From PHET01 sp038202795 (lineage in GTDB: Bacteria > Actinomycetota > Coriobacteriia > Anaerosomatales > PHET01), in assembly GCA_038202795.1 (NCBI GenBank), contig JBBREQ010000126.1, forward strand, positions 1 to 5,836: a DNA stretch of 5,836 nucleotides. Reading direction: 5' to 3'. Below the pieces are notes generated by a model that did not search any database, had not been told where the DNA came from, and saw only the letters and a program-made list of their open reading frames with translations. The position numbers and the translations under genes were made by a program. Of this stretch, positions 1 to 5,311 are shown one piece after another. The stretch's first letter is position 1. Each line of letters starts with the position of its first letter.

Positions 1-2058
1 AGCTTCAACGCCAACGCCAGCGGTGATGGGCAGACCTGCGCCGCCCGTGGCAACCGTCGGAGTAGCGCTGTACGGGATACCGATCATGGCCTGCTCCATG
101 GGGCCGCGAGCGTCGCCGGCGTCCTTGGGAGACGCGTTCCACGTGGTGGGAACGATGCACTGGTACCGCGTGATCTTGCCTGCGGCATTGATGCTGGCCA
201 TGTGCATGAGCGCACCGCGCGGAGCCTCAGTGGCACCGAAGCCCGAAGCTGCCGCCGTGGGAAGCTTCTGGGTGTAGGTATCCGCCGTGCCAAGCGCGTC
301 GAGATCGCCGATCCATCCGCCACCCGCCCACACGAAGGGGAAGCCCTTGGTGAACGTGCCGATCATCCTCTGGATGAGGACGAAGGACTCGAGAGAGCGG
401 GCGCGCAGGCGGTCCATCGTCGAAGCGCCGGCCTTGAGGTTAATGACCCAAGCGGCAACCGTGCCCGTGATGACCGCGCTGCCAGCCGTGTATGCGGCAA
501 CGATATCTCCGGCGGTCGGTGCGACCGTAGCCAAGTTGAGGTTGGTGACGACCGTGTCGCCAGCCGCCGTCGCGCCACCGAGCGTCAGGGTCGCGAGACC
601 CTCACGCACGAGTGCGACTGCCACATCGGGCTCGACCATCTTGGGATCGAGGCCGATAAGGTGGCTCGCGTCGCCACGTGTGAAGTCCTTGACGTAGTAG
701 TCATAGCCCTTGAGACCGCCGAGACCAGCGGTTGCCATCGAAGTGGCGAGCGCGACACCGTCCTGGTAGAACGTTCCGACGAACATGCGAGCCATCGGCC
801 CGACTTCCATGGGGGCGCCGTTCCAACGCGGGGCCTTAAGCCACGAGTACTTGGTGGCCGAGTCACGCTTGGGTACGGTCCGCATCTCGGTCGCTGGGTT
901 CGTCGTGTCCTGCACAACGACGTTTGCATTGCCTGCAGCGTCGAGTGTCGTGACACTACCTGCGTAGCGAGAGTGCTTGATGTCCTCGCGCAGGAAGTCA
1001 GCGACATCCTGCTTGGTGATCGGCGTGATGGCGCCAGCAAGACCGACCTTGGCGCCACGCGCGATACCAAGGCTACCACCAGGCTGCGGGAACGCGCCCC
1101 ACGACAGGTAGTTGCCGGAACCGGAGCCGTAGCCGAGACAAGGGCCATAGGGGCTCGACACGTTGTTGAGGTTGTCGTAGCCGGGGTACAGCGCGCCCAA
1201 GGCGAGGAAGATCGGCACGAACTCCTTGACGATGAACTCGCCGATCTCCTGCATCATCGAACGGTAACGATTGCACTTGGTCGTGAGGACCTCGGTGCGA
1301 TCGGTGGTTACGCCACCCGCGACGAAACACGATGTCATGGGCATGCGACCCGCAAACAGAGCGCCCGCCTCAAAGGTGAGACGACGGATGCGGAGTGCCT
1401 TGACGTAGGACTTGATAACAGCAGACCACAGGTCCTTGGAGAACCCTGCCGCGTCGAGCGGCAGCGTCGCGCCACTCTGAGCAGGCTGGTTCGCATTGGT
1501 GGTAGCGGCAACGCCCTTGCCGGTCGCCCGGAGCAGCGGATGATAGAAACTATCCGCGAAGTACGGCGTCCAAGGCGGGATGTTGGGGCCCTGGATGTAG
1601 CTGGGCGCAGCGAGGTGGTATGAGTGGGTGATGTGGGACATGAGGAACTCCGCGGACAGCACGAGGTTCCTGATGTGCACGGCCTTGGCAGGGATGCCCT
1701 GGCCGGCCGGGACGGCCACGATCGTGTTGCCCGTCGTGCTGCTCAGCTGGGAGTCGCCAGCGACCCACGTCTGGAAGCTATCGTTGTAGCCCAGCACGTT
1801 GTCCGCCGCAAAGGTGGATGCCTGGCCGTGAGGCACAGGGCACACGCCGCAGATGCGCTGCGTGAACGTGATCGCGTCATTGACCTGACGGCCGATGAGG
1901 AAGTTCTCGAAGCCACGCCACAGGTTACCGTGAACGTCGGCCTGCGATACGTATCCATCCGGAATCGTGCCACCGTCACCGCCAGAGGCAACCGTGAGCT
2001 TCACGCCCAAGTGGCCTTCGATTCTCGAAATAGGATCGACTTCTCTGGTAAGAGCCAT
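1..2058 (-). CDS. [NiFe]-hydrogenase large (catalytic) subunit, group 1-like, C-terminus cut by window edge
   Basis: This is the catalytic subunit that binds the Ni-Fe centre and splits or forms H2 with the small subunit encoded just upstream. I translated 686 codons without a stop from the ATG at 2058 to base 1. Visible family motifs are RIEGH (residues 12-16), the L1 nickel-binding motif RICGVCPVPH (68-77, ligands C70 and C73), a helix with HIRNL and SHITHSYHLA (128-150), EVGPMARM (418-425), EAPRG (611-615) and GPMEQA (652-657). The C-terminal L2 motif DPCxxCxxH and the protease-processed tail should lie just beyond the left edge. No signal peptide is present, as expected for a subunit exported by hitchhiking on a Tat-bearing small subunit. 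Length already exceeds the roughly 550-620 residues usual for group 1, because of Ala/Thr/Gly/Val-rich insertions, notably around 487-545 and 663-684. Homologues are named hynA, hupL or hyaB; the subgroup cannot be fixed by eye. A strong SD precedes the start. Confidence 0.96.
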   Translation of the reverse strand, partial: MALTREVDPISRIEGHLGVKLTVASGGDGGTIPDGYVSQADVHGNLWRGFENFLIGRQVNDAITFTQRICGVCPVPHGQASTFAADNVLGYNDSFQTWVAGDSQLSSTTGNTIVAVPAGQGIPAKAVHIRNLVLSAEFLMSHITHSYHLAAPSYIQGPNIPPWTPYFADSFYHPLLRATGKGVAATTNANQPAQSGATLPLDAAGFSKDLWSAVIKSYVKALRIRRLTFEAGALFAGRMPMTSCFVAGGVTTDRTEVLTTKCNRYRSMMQEIGEFIVKEFVPIFLALGALYPGYDNLNNVSSPYGPCLGYGSGSGNYLSWGAFPQPGGSLGIARGAKVGLAGAITPITKQDVADFLREDIKHSRYAGSVTTLDAAGNANVVVQDTTNPATEMRTVPKRDSATKYSWLKAPRWNGAPMEVGPMARMFVGTFYQDGVALATSMATAGLGGLKGYDYYVKDFTRGDASHLIGLDPKMVEPDVAVALVREGLATLTLGGATAAGDTVVTNLNLATVAPTAGDIVAAYTAGSAVITGTVAAWVINLKAGASTMDRLRARSLESFVLIQRMIGTFTKGFPFVWAGGGWIGDLDALGTADTYTQKLPTAAASGFGATEAPRGALMHMASINAAGKITRYQCIVPTTWNASPKDAGDARGPMEQAMIGIPYSATPTVATGGAGLPITAGVGVEA

Positions 2059-2067
2059 TTATCTGTT

Positions 2068-2075
2068 CCCTCCTT
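2068..2075 (-). promoter_or_regulatory. Ribosome binding site of the large subunit
   Basis: The minus strand reads AAGGAGGG, ending 9 nt before the ATG at 2058. It fills most of the 23-bp gap after the small-subunit stop codon (TAG at 2082-2084). This supports both the chosen start and independent strong initiation of the second gene of the operon. No promoter or terminator fits in this gap. Confidence 0.9.
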
Positions 2076-2081
2076 CCTATG

Positions 2082-3428
2082 CTAGCGGACGACGAACGGC
2101 AAGAAAGCGTCCGGATAGCCCTTTTCCGTGCAAGCCATGCACGGGTGGCCACCGGCAACGCAGTTGCCGCCCTTCGTACCATTGGTTCCGCCAACGTTGT
2201 AGTCCAGTCCGGGATTGACTGCGTTGTTGCGGGGAGCTTGACCGTTCCAACCATGTACACCACAAAGCGTCATGGTCTGCGGGCCCTTGCAGCCGATCAT
2301 CTGGAGACAGCCAGGCTCGCCCGGCTTGGTCGCGAAGATGCCGGCCTTGAACGACGGGTAGCGCTTGCAGTACGCGCCGTGCAGCGGCAAAGCGTAGACC
2401 GCCTTGAGACGCCGCTGGTTATCTACGGCCGTCGTCTTGATCGATAGTCCGGCGCCAAGAATATTCAGGGGGCCGGTGCCGCCAGCGAGCACGGCAGTTG
2501 CGTCAACGAGCCACGCAACGATCGTAAGCACGAACCACCAGGGGTTGGTGGGACATCCGGGAACGTTGATGACCTTGGTGGCCGCAGCTTCGCCGGGCGC
2601 ACCCTTGGTCAGCAGAAACGCCTGGACGCCCATCGCGCCCGTCTGGTTGCTTGAAGCACCCAGTACCGGCGACTTGCACGCCGGGTAGCCGCCGAAGCAG
2701 GCACACTGACCGATGGGCACGACTGCCTTGCATGAGCCATTGATGGCGAGCTTGTAGACGACATCGTCGAAGCTCAGTTCGCCGGCGCCCTGCTCGGGCT
2801 TGCCGATCGAACACCACGGAGCATCGTCCACAGCGCCGGGCTTGTTCCAGTAGCCGCCGCCAGCAAACGGCTGGACGGCACCCTCAACCACAAGAACGAA
2901 CGGCGTGGCGCTGGCGGTATTCATGAGCTGCTCGAGCCACTTGTACGCGAGGTCGCCGCCCATGCCCATGACCGTCTCATGATACTGAAGGTCGATGAAG
3001 TCGATGAGGACATCGGCGATGGTCGCGACGTTGGCATCTTCGAAGTTCGAACCAACGATTCCGTCCGTGTTCTGAAGCGTACGGTGACCGTAGGGATGTC
3101 CATCACTTGCATTCGCTACCGTACCGCCCGTGCCGTCGCCACCGACGGCCAGGTCGAGGGCCTTGAGCGTGTTGATGCTCGTTCCCTCGATGGCGGTGCC
3201 TCTGACGTCTTCGAAGAGACTCAGAAGCGAAGTTGAGCAGCCTGTGCATTCCGCACCATGAACCCACACTACCTTGGGCTTCTGGGTCCACGGTCCGCCG
3301 GCCCACGCGCCGGTCGCGCCGCCGTGGGCAAAGGCCTGGGAGACCTGCGAGAGATCAACCTGGCTCATCCCCATGGCGGCTGCCAGGGTGCTCAACCGGG
3401 TGACAAACTGTCGCCTGGTAATAGCCAT
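2082..3428 (-). CDS. [NiFe]-hydrogenase small (electron-transfer) subunit, Tat-exported
   Basis: This 448-residue Fe-S subunit passes electrons between the Ni-Fe site and an external partner. It begins with a twin-arginine signal (TRRQFVTRL, residues 4-12) followed by an Ala-rich stretch ending near AFA (32-34), so the mature enzyme should be outside the cytoplasmic membrane. The start at 3428 is fixed by the signal and a strong SD. Proximal cluster ligands are C61 and C64 (ECTGC), C242 (GQCACFGG) and C292 (VPGCPTNP). Glycines sit at 63 and 247, where O2-tolerant enzymes with a 4Fe-3S cluster carry extra cysteines. Distal cluster ligands are H350, C354, C374 and C380 (GCKGP). Medial cluster ligands are C389, C430 and C433 (HPCMAC), plus C423 at the position that is proline in classical [3Fe-4S] enzymes. 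The chain ends 15 residues after C433 with no membrane helix, so any membrane link needs another protein. Homologues are named hynB, hupS or hyaA. Confidence 0.97.
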   Translation of the reverse strand: MAITRRQFVTRLSTLAAAMGMSQVDLSQVSQAFAHGGATGAWAGGPWTQKPKVVWVHGAECTGCSTSLLSLFEDVRGTAIEGTSINTLKALDLAVGGDGTGGTVANASDGHPYGHRTLQNTDGIVGSNFEDANVATIADVLIDFIDLQYHETVMGMGGDLAYKWLEQLMNTASATPFVLVVEGAVQPFAGGGYWNKPGAVDDAPWCSIGKPEQGAGELSFDDVVYKLAINGSCKAVVPIGQCACFGGYPACKSPVLGASSNQTGAMGVQAFLLTKGAPGEAAATKVINVPGCPTNPWWFVLTIVAWLVDATAVLAGGTGPLNILGAGLSIKTTAVDNQRRLKAVYALPLHGAYCKRYPSFKAGIFATKPGEPGCLQMIGCKGPQTMTLCGVHGWNGQAPRNNAVNPGLDYNVGGTNGTKGGNCVAGGHPCMACTEKGYPDAFLPFVVR

Positions 3429-3437
3429 ACTTTACTT

Positions 3438-3445
3438 ACCTCCTT
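3438..3445 (-). promoter_or_regulatory. Ribosome binding site of the small subunit
   Basis: The minus strand reads AAGGAGGT, an excellent Shine-Dalgarno match, 9 nt before the ATG at 3428. It confirms the start that carries the Tat motif. The identical octamer occurs again 57 bp upstream at 3495-3502 without a start codon. Confidence 0.92.
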
Positions 3446-3494
3446 AACGCACTCGGTTGCGGGGATTGCTGGCCGAGATCGAGTGAGATAAGGC

Positions 3495-3534
3495 ACCTCC
3501 TTCCAAGCTCGTCTCGGAGAACGGGCTGAAGGAG
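3495..3534 (-). promoter_or_regulatory. Leader segment with decoy Shine-Dalgarno octamer and complementary arm
   Basis: The minus strand carries AAGGAGGT at 3502 to 3495, identical to the real SD of the small subunit, but no ATG, GTG or TTG follows at a usable distance. Upstream, CTCCTTC (3534 to 3528) is perfectly complementary to GAAGGAG (3503 to 3497), giving a 7-bp stem with a 24-nt loop. Its first six bases, CTCCTT, can also pair with AAGGAG of the true SD. Two mutually exclusive pairings are therefore possible, which could tune translation. No family is recognised and chance pairing of purine-rich SD sequence is a real alternative. Confidence 0.3.
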
Positions 3535-3658
3535 CTCGTGAAGTATGGCCTGATACCTGCGGACCAGAACCCGCCTCGCTTACCCACAAGGCACGTTCCA
3601 AACTCGTCCGAGGGCTCGATTGCCGGCTCCAACCCGTCGACGTGATATTCGGTTTGCG

Positions 3659-3677
3659 AACGTCAAGAAATGACGTT
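3659..3677. promoter_or_regulatory. Perfect 7-bp inverted repeat, operator-like (AACGTCA-N5-TGACGTT)
   Basis: The arms AACGTCA (3659-3665) and TGACGTT (3671-3677) are perfectly complementary around a 5-bp AT-rich spacer, AGAAA. The total of 19 bp fits a site for a dimeric helix-turn-helix regulator. It directly abuts the second inverted repeat, and it lies downstream of the promoter candidate, where a bound protein would block transcription. As RNA the arms could also form a short stem. I do not know the regulator. Confidence 0.5.
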
Positions 3678-3693
3678 TGTAACGCTTGTTACA
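3678..3693. promoter_or_regulatory. Perfect 6-bp inverted repeat, operator-like (TGTAAC-N4-GTTACA)
   Basis: The 16-bp site TGTAACGCTTGTTACA is a perfect dyad with spacer GCTT. It has the TGT...ACA outline and the GTA-N8-TAC core seen in sites of CRP/FNR-family regulators, and it also resembles the TTGT...ACAA pattern of the NADH-sensing repressor Rex. Either would make sense for a redox-linked hydrogenase, but the match is partial and the family is inference. It begins one base after the other inverted repeat ends. Confidence 0.5.
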
Positions 3694-3707
3694 TTGATAC
3701 TTTTCTC

Positions 3708-3736
3708 ATGCTACTGACCGCCGCCCATCTGGTCAA
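3708..3736 (-). promoter_or_regulatory. Candidate sigma70-type promoter for the hydrogenase operon
   Basis: On the minus strand, TTGACC (3736 to 3731) and TAGCAT (3713 to 3708) are separated by exactly 17 nt. The -35 box matches 5 of 6 consensus bases and the -10 box 4 of 6. An AT-rich stretch upstream of the -35 box (about 3737-3753, including AATATT and ATTAAT) resembles an UP element and overlaps the end of the NHL gene. Transcription would start near 3701 and run through the two inverted repeats. The -10 match is only moderate and other sigma factors cannot be excluded. Confidence 0.45.
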
Positions 3737-3747
3737 CAAAATATTCA

Positions 3748-5259
3748 TTAATCTTGCGTGGGCGGGGTCTTGCCGCGGCTGGCTACCTTCTCGTTTTGGG
3801 CGATGTACTCCTGATGATCGACCACGTTCATCTCCAGCACCCTCGCAACTCGACGCATCTCCGTGTCCTCGGTACCGAACAGCCTCGCACGCTGAGCGAG
3901 CGAGAGAACGATCGCGTCGCGCCATTCGAGTTCATAGCGCTCCTGGAGCGCCCGGGCATCTGAGTCGGAGTGGTCTGCGGCGTTCAGCAGCTCCGCGAGA
4001 TTCACGCCATTCTGAGGTTCAAGCGTACTGAGCTTCTCGTAGTCCTCGGGCGTAACCTCCCAGCGCACGCGTCTCTGCGGCATCCGGTCGACCTCTTCAA
4101 GTTCGTAGAGGGCTACCACGAAGTCTGCAGTCGCGAAGTAGCGGCGGCGGCGGAGCAGGAGCAACAGCGGGAGCAGCAGGAGCGGTGAGAGGCACAGCAT
4201 CCATCCCGTCGGTGTTGTGGGTAGCGGCACCGGGTTGGAGACCGCTGGCCAGCCCCACACCTGGATCCGGCCGTTGTAGGAATCCGCAATGAAGATCTTT
4301 TGGCGGGCGTTGATCGACGCGTCGTTGGGATAGCTGAACTGCCCTTCCAGCACGCCGCGCTCGCCGAAGCCCAGTTCCTTCTCGCCCTTGTCGGCGTTGA
4401 AGATGGTCGCGTCGTGGGAAAGCGTGTCGATGACGACGATTCGGCGGGGCTCCTTGGCATTGAGCTTGGGGAGGAAGTCGAATCCGCGCGGCAGTCCTTG
4501 TGTCACCACGAAGCGCTTGAAGTTCCCTGCACGGTCAAACACGTGAATACGCTGGTTATTGGAGTCCGCAACCCACACCTCGGAGCCGTTGACCTTCACC
4601 GAGTTGGGGAACTGGAAGACGCCCTGACCATCGTTGGCGTCGTCGACCATTCCGGCTGTTCCGATGCTCCGCTTGAAGACACCGTCAGGGCCGAAGATCA
4701 GGAGCCGGTGGCCATTGAGTATCTCAGTGACGTACAAGGTGCCATCCGGCGCGAATGCAAGCGCCACCGGTGCCCACTGTGCCCCCCCGGTCTCGAACTT
4801 GGGGAGCTGCTCTTTAGGGAGCTTGGGATCGAACTGGCGCACGAACTTGCCGTTCGCGTCAAAGATCTCAATGCCGCGCAAACGACGGTCGCTCACGTAG
4901 AACTCACCGGTCTTGGGGTTGCGAGCGACGTAGAGCGGCACATTGAGCTTGCCCTCGCCCCACGTCGCGACACGCCGTCCGGCCTCAGTAAACACATCGA
5001 CAACATGGCGCCGAGAGTCCGTGACGTACACCCGCCCGCCTGTCACGAGGACTCCGAGCGGACGCGCCAACCGGTCCTTACCCTCGCCATTGAACGAGTA
5101 CAGGTACACGGGCATGGGAAGTATCTCGTCTTGGTTGAACTCGAAGTCCAGGCCGATCTTCCTCGTTGCCTGGTAGTTAAGATACGCCATGCCTATGAGG
5201 GCCATTAGCAGTATAAGCAGCGTGATTGCCACGATGAGTCGAGTGCGCTTGCGCGTCAT
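3748..5259 (-). CDS. Membrane-anchored NHL-repeat beta-propeller protein with C-terminal cytoplasmic PIN-like domain
   Basis: This 503-residue protein has a short basic N-terminus (MTRKRTR) and a membrane helix at about 8-27. NHL-type blades follow at about 66-99, 106-143, 163-197, 216-251, 260-296 and 306-337, which fits a six-bladed propeller. Typical blade cores are VADSNNQRIHVFD (230-242) and IADSYNGRIQVWG (324-336). After a Pro-rich linker, a leucine-rich helix (352-369) is followed by RRRR (370-373), so the propeller should face outside and residues 374-503 the cytoplasm. That last part resembles a PIN fold: D379 in a hydrophobic strand, E423, D448 in RDAIVLSLA, and TEDTE with D465 followed by a helix and a strand. 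The propeller assignment is firm; the PIN-like reading is my inference. Propellers of this class bind proteins or ligands, and no substrate can be named. The gene follows the TPR gene by 52 bp and precedes the hydrogenase promoter region. An AAGGAT SD supports the ATG. Confidence 0.9.
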   Translation of the reverse strand: MTRKRTRLIVAITLLILLMALIGMAYLNYQATRKIGLDFEFNQDEILPMPVYLYSFNGEGKDRLARPLGVLVTGGRVYVTDSRRHVVDVFTEAGRRVATWGEGKLNVPLYVARNPKTGEFYVSDRRLRGIEIFDANGKFVRQFDPKLPKEQLPKFETGGAQWAPVALAFAPDGTLYVTEILNGHRLLIFGPDGVFKRSIGTAGMVDDANDGQGVFQFPNSVKVNGSEVWVADSNNQRIHVFDRAGNFKRFVVTQGLPRGFDFLPKLNAKEPRRIVVIDTLSHDATIFNADKGEKELGFGERGVLEGQFSYPNDASINARQKIFIADSYNGRIQVWGWPAVSNPVPLPTTPTGWMLCLSPLLLLPLLLLLRRRRYFATADFVVALYELEEVDRMPQRRVRWEVTPEDYEKLSTLEPQNGVNLAELLNAADHSDSDARALQERYELEWRDAIVLSLAQRARLFGTEDTEMRRVARVLEMNVVDHQEYIAQNEKVASRGKTPPTQD

Positions 5260-5269
5260 ACGGCCGTAT
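5258..5269. repeat. 12-bp perfect palindrome at the NHL start codon
   Basis: ATACGGCCGTAT is its own reverse complement and covers the SD spacer and the first two bases of the ATG. It has no loop, so it is more likely a protein-binding or chance palindrome than a stable RNA hairpin. The 52-bp gap in which it mostly lies (5260-5311) shows no promoter or terminator I can support. Confidence 0.35.
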
Positions 5270-5273
5270 CCTT
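5268..5273 (-). promoter_or_regulatory. Ribosome binding site of the NHL-repeat gene
   Basis: The minus strand reads AAGGAT, 8 nt before the ATG at 5259. It is weaker than the two hydrogenase sites. It partly overlaps the 12-bp palindrome that spans the spacer and the start codon, so local structure could lower initiation. Confidence 0.65.
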
Positions 5274-5311
5274 AGGTCGGAAGCAGGGTGGTTTTCGAGA
5301 GGTCGTGCTTC

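Larger units (their letters stand above)
3429..3747 (-). other. Intergenic region and probable 5' leader of the hydrogenase operon
   Basis: These 319 bp separate the NHL gene stop from the small-subunit start and hold no convincing gene. The upstream part (about 3655-3750) is clearly AT-richer than the coding DNA around it and contains the promoter candidate and two inverted repeats listed separately. The downstream part (about 3429-3640) is GC-rich and would form a leader RNA of about 270 nt if the promoter is correct. A 62-codon minus-strand frame (3444-3632) exists, but it starts with TTG, has no clear ribosome binding site and runs into the real SD, so I do not call it. I recognise no known riboswitch, although the leader has pairing potential around two SD copies. 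No intrinsic terminator for the NHL gene is evident, so readthrough is possible. Confidence 0.7.

Noticed and set aside
585..1148. 187-codon minus-strand frame inside the large subunit
   Set aside because: Ser/Arg-rich out-of-frame reading fully within the real gene, whose own frame carries conserved hydrogenase motifs.
202..2085. Long plus-strand open frames (202-1623 and 1624-2085, same frame) opposite the hydrogenase large subunit
   Set aside because: They are exact antisense shadows of a gene with clear family motifs. Their translations are Arg/Glu/Val/Asp-rich and resemble nothing I know, and no ribosome binding site supports them. High-GC codon bias commonly leaves this frame open.
3444..3632. 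Possible 62-codon leader peptide upstream of the small subunit
   Set aside because: It needs a TTG start without a clear ribosome binding site, and its sequence shows no domain or attenuator-like codon run. A leader peptide cannot be excluded, but it is not supported.
3429..3640. Known metal or cofactor riboswitch in the hydrogenase leader
   Set aside because: I could not recognise the conserved core of any named class, including NiCo and cobalamin types, by eye. A covariance-model search with Rfam would settle it.
3638..3666. Alternative promoter using TTGACG at 3666 to 3661
   Set aside because: At 16-19 nt spacing there is no TATAAT-like box (the 17-nt position reads ACGTCG), and the TTGACG is part of the inverted repeat arm.
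4300..5208. 302-codon plus-strand open frame opposite the NHL gene
   Set aside because: It is antisense to well-formed NHL blades, has composition typical of a mirror frame and no recognisable domain.
5260..5311. Terminator between the TPR and NHL genes
   Set aside because: No GC-rich stem followed by a T-run is present in the 52-bp gap on the minus strand.
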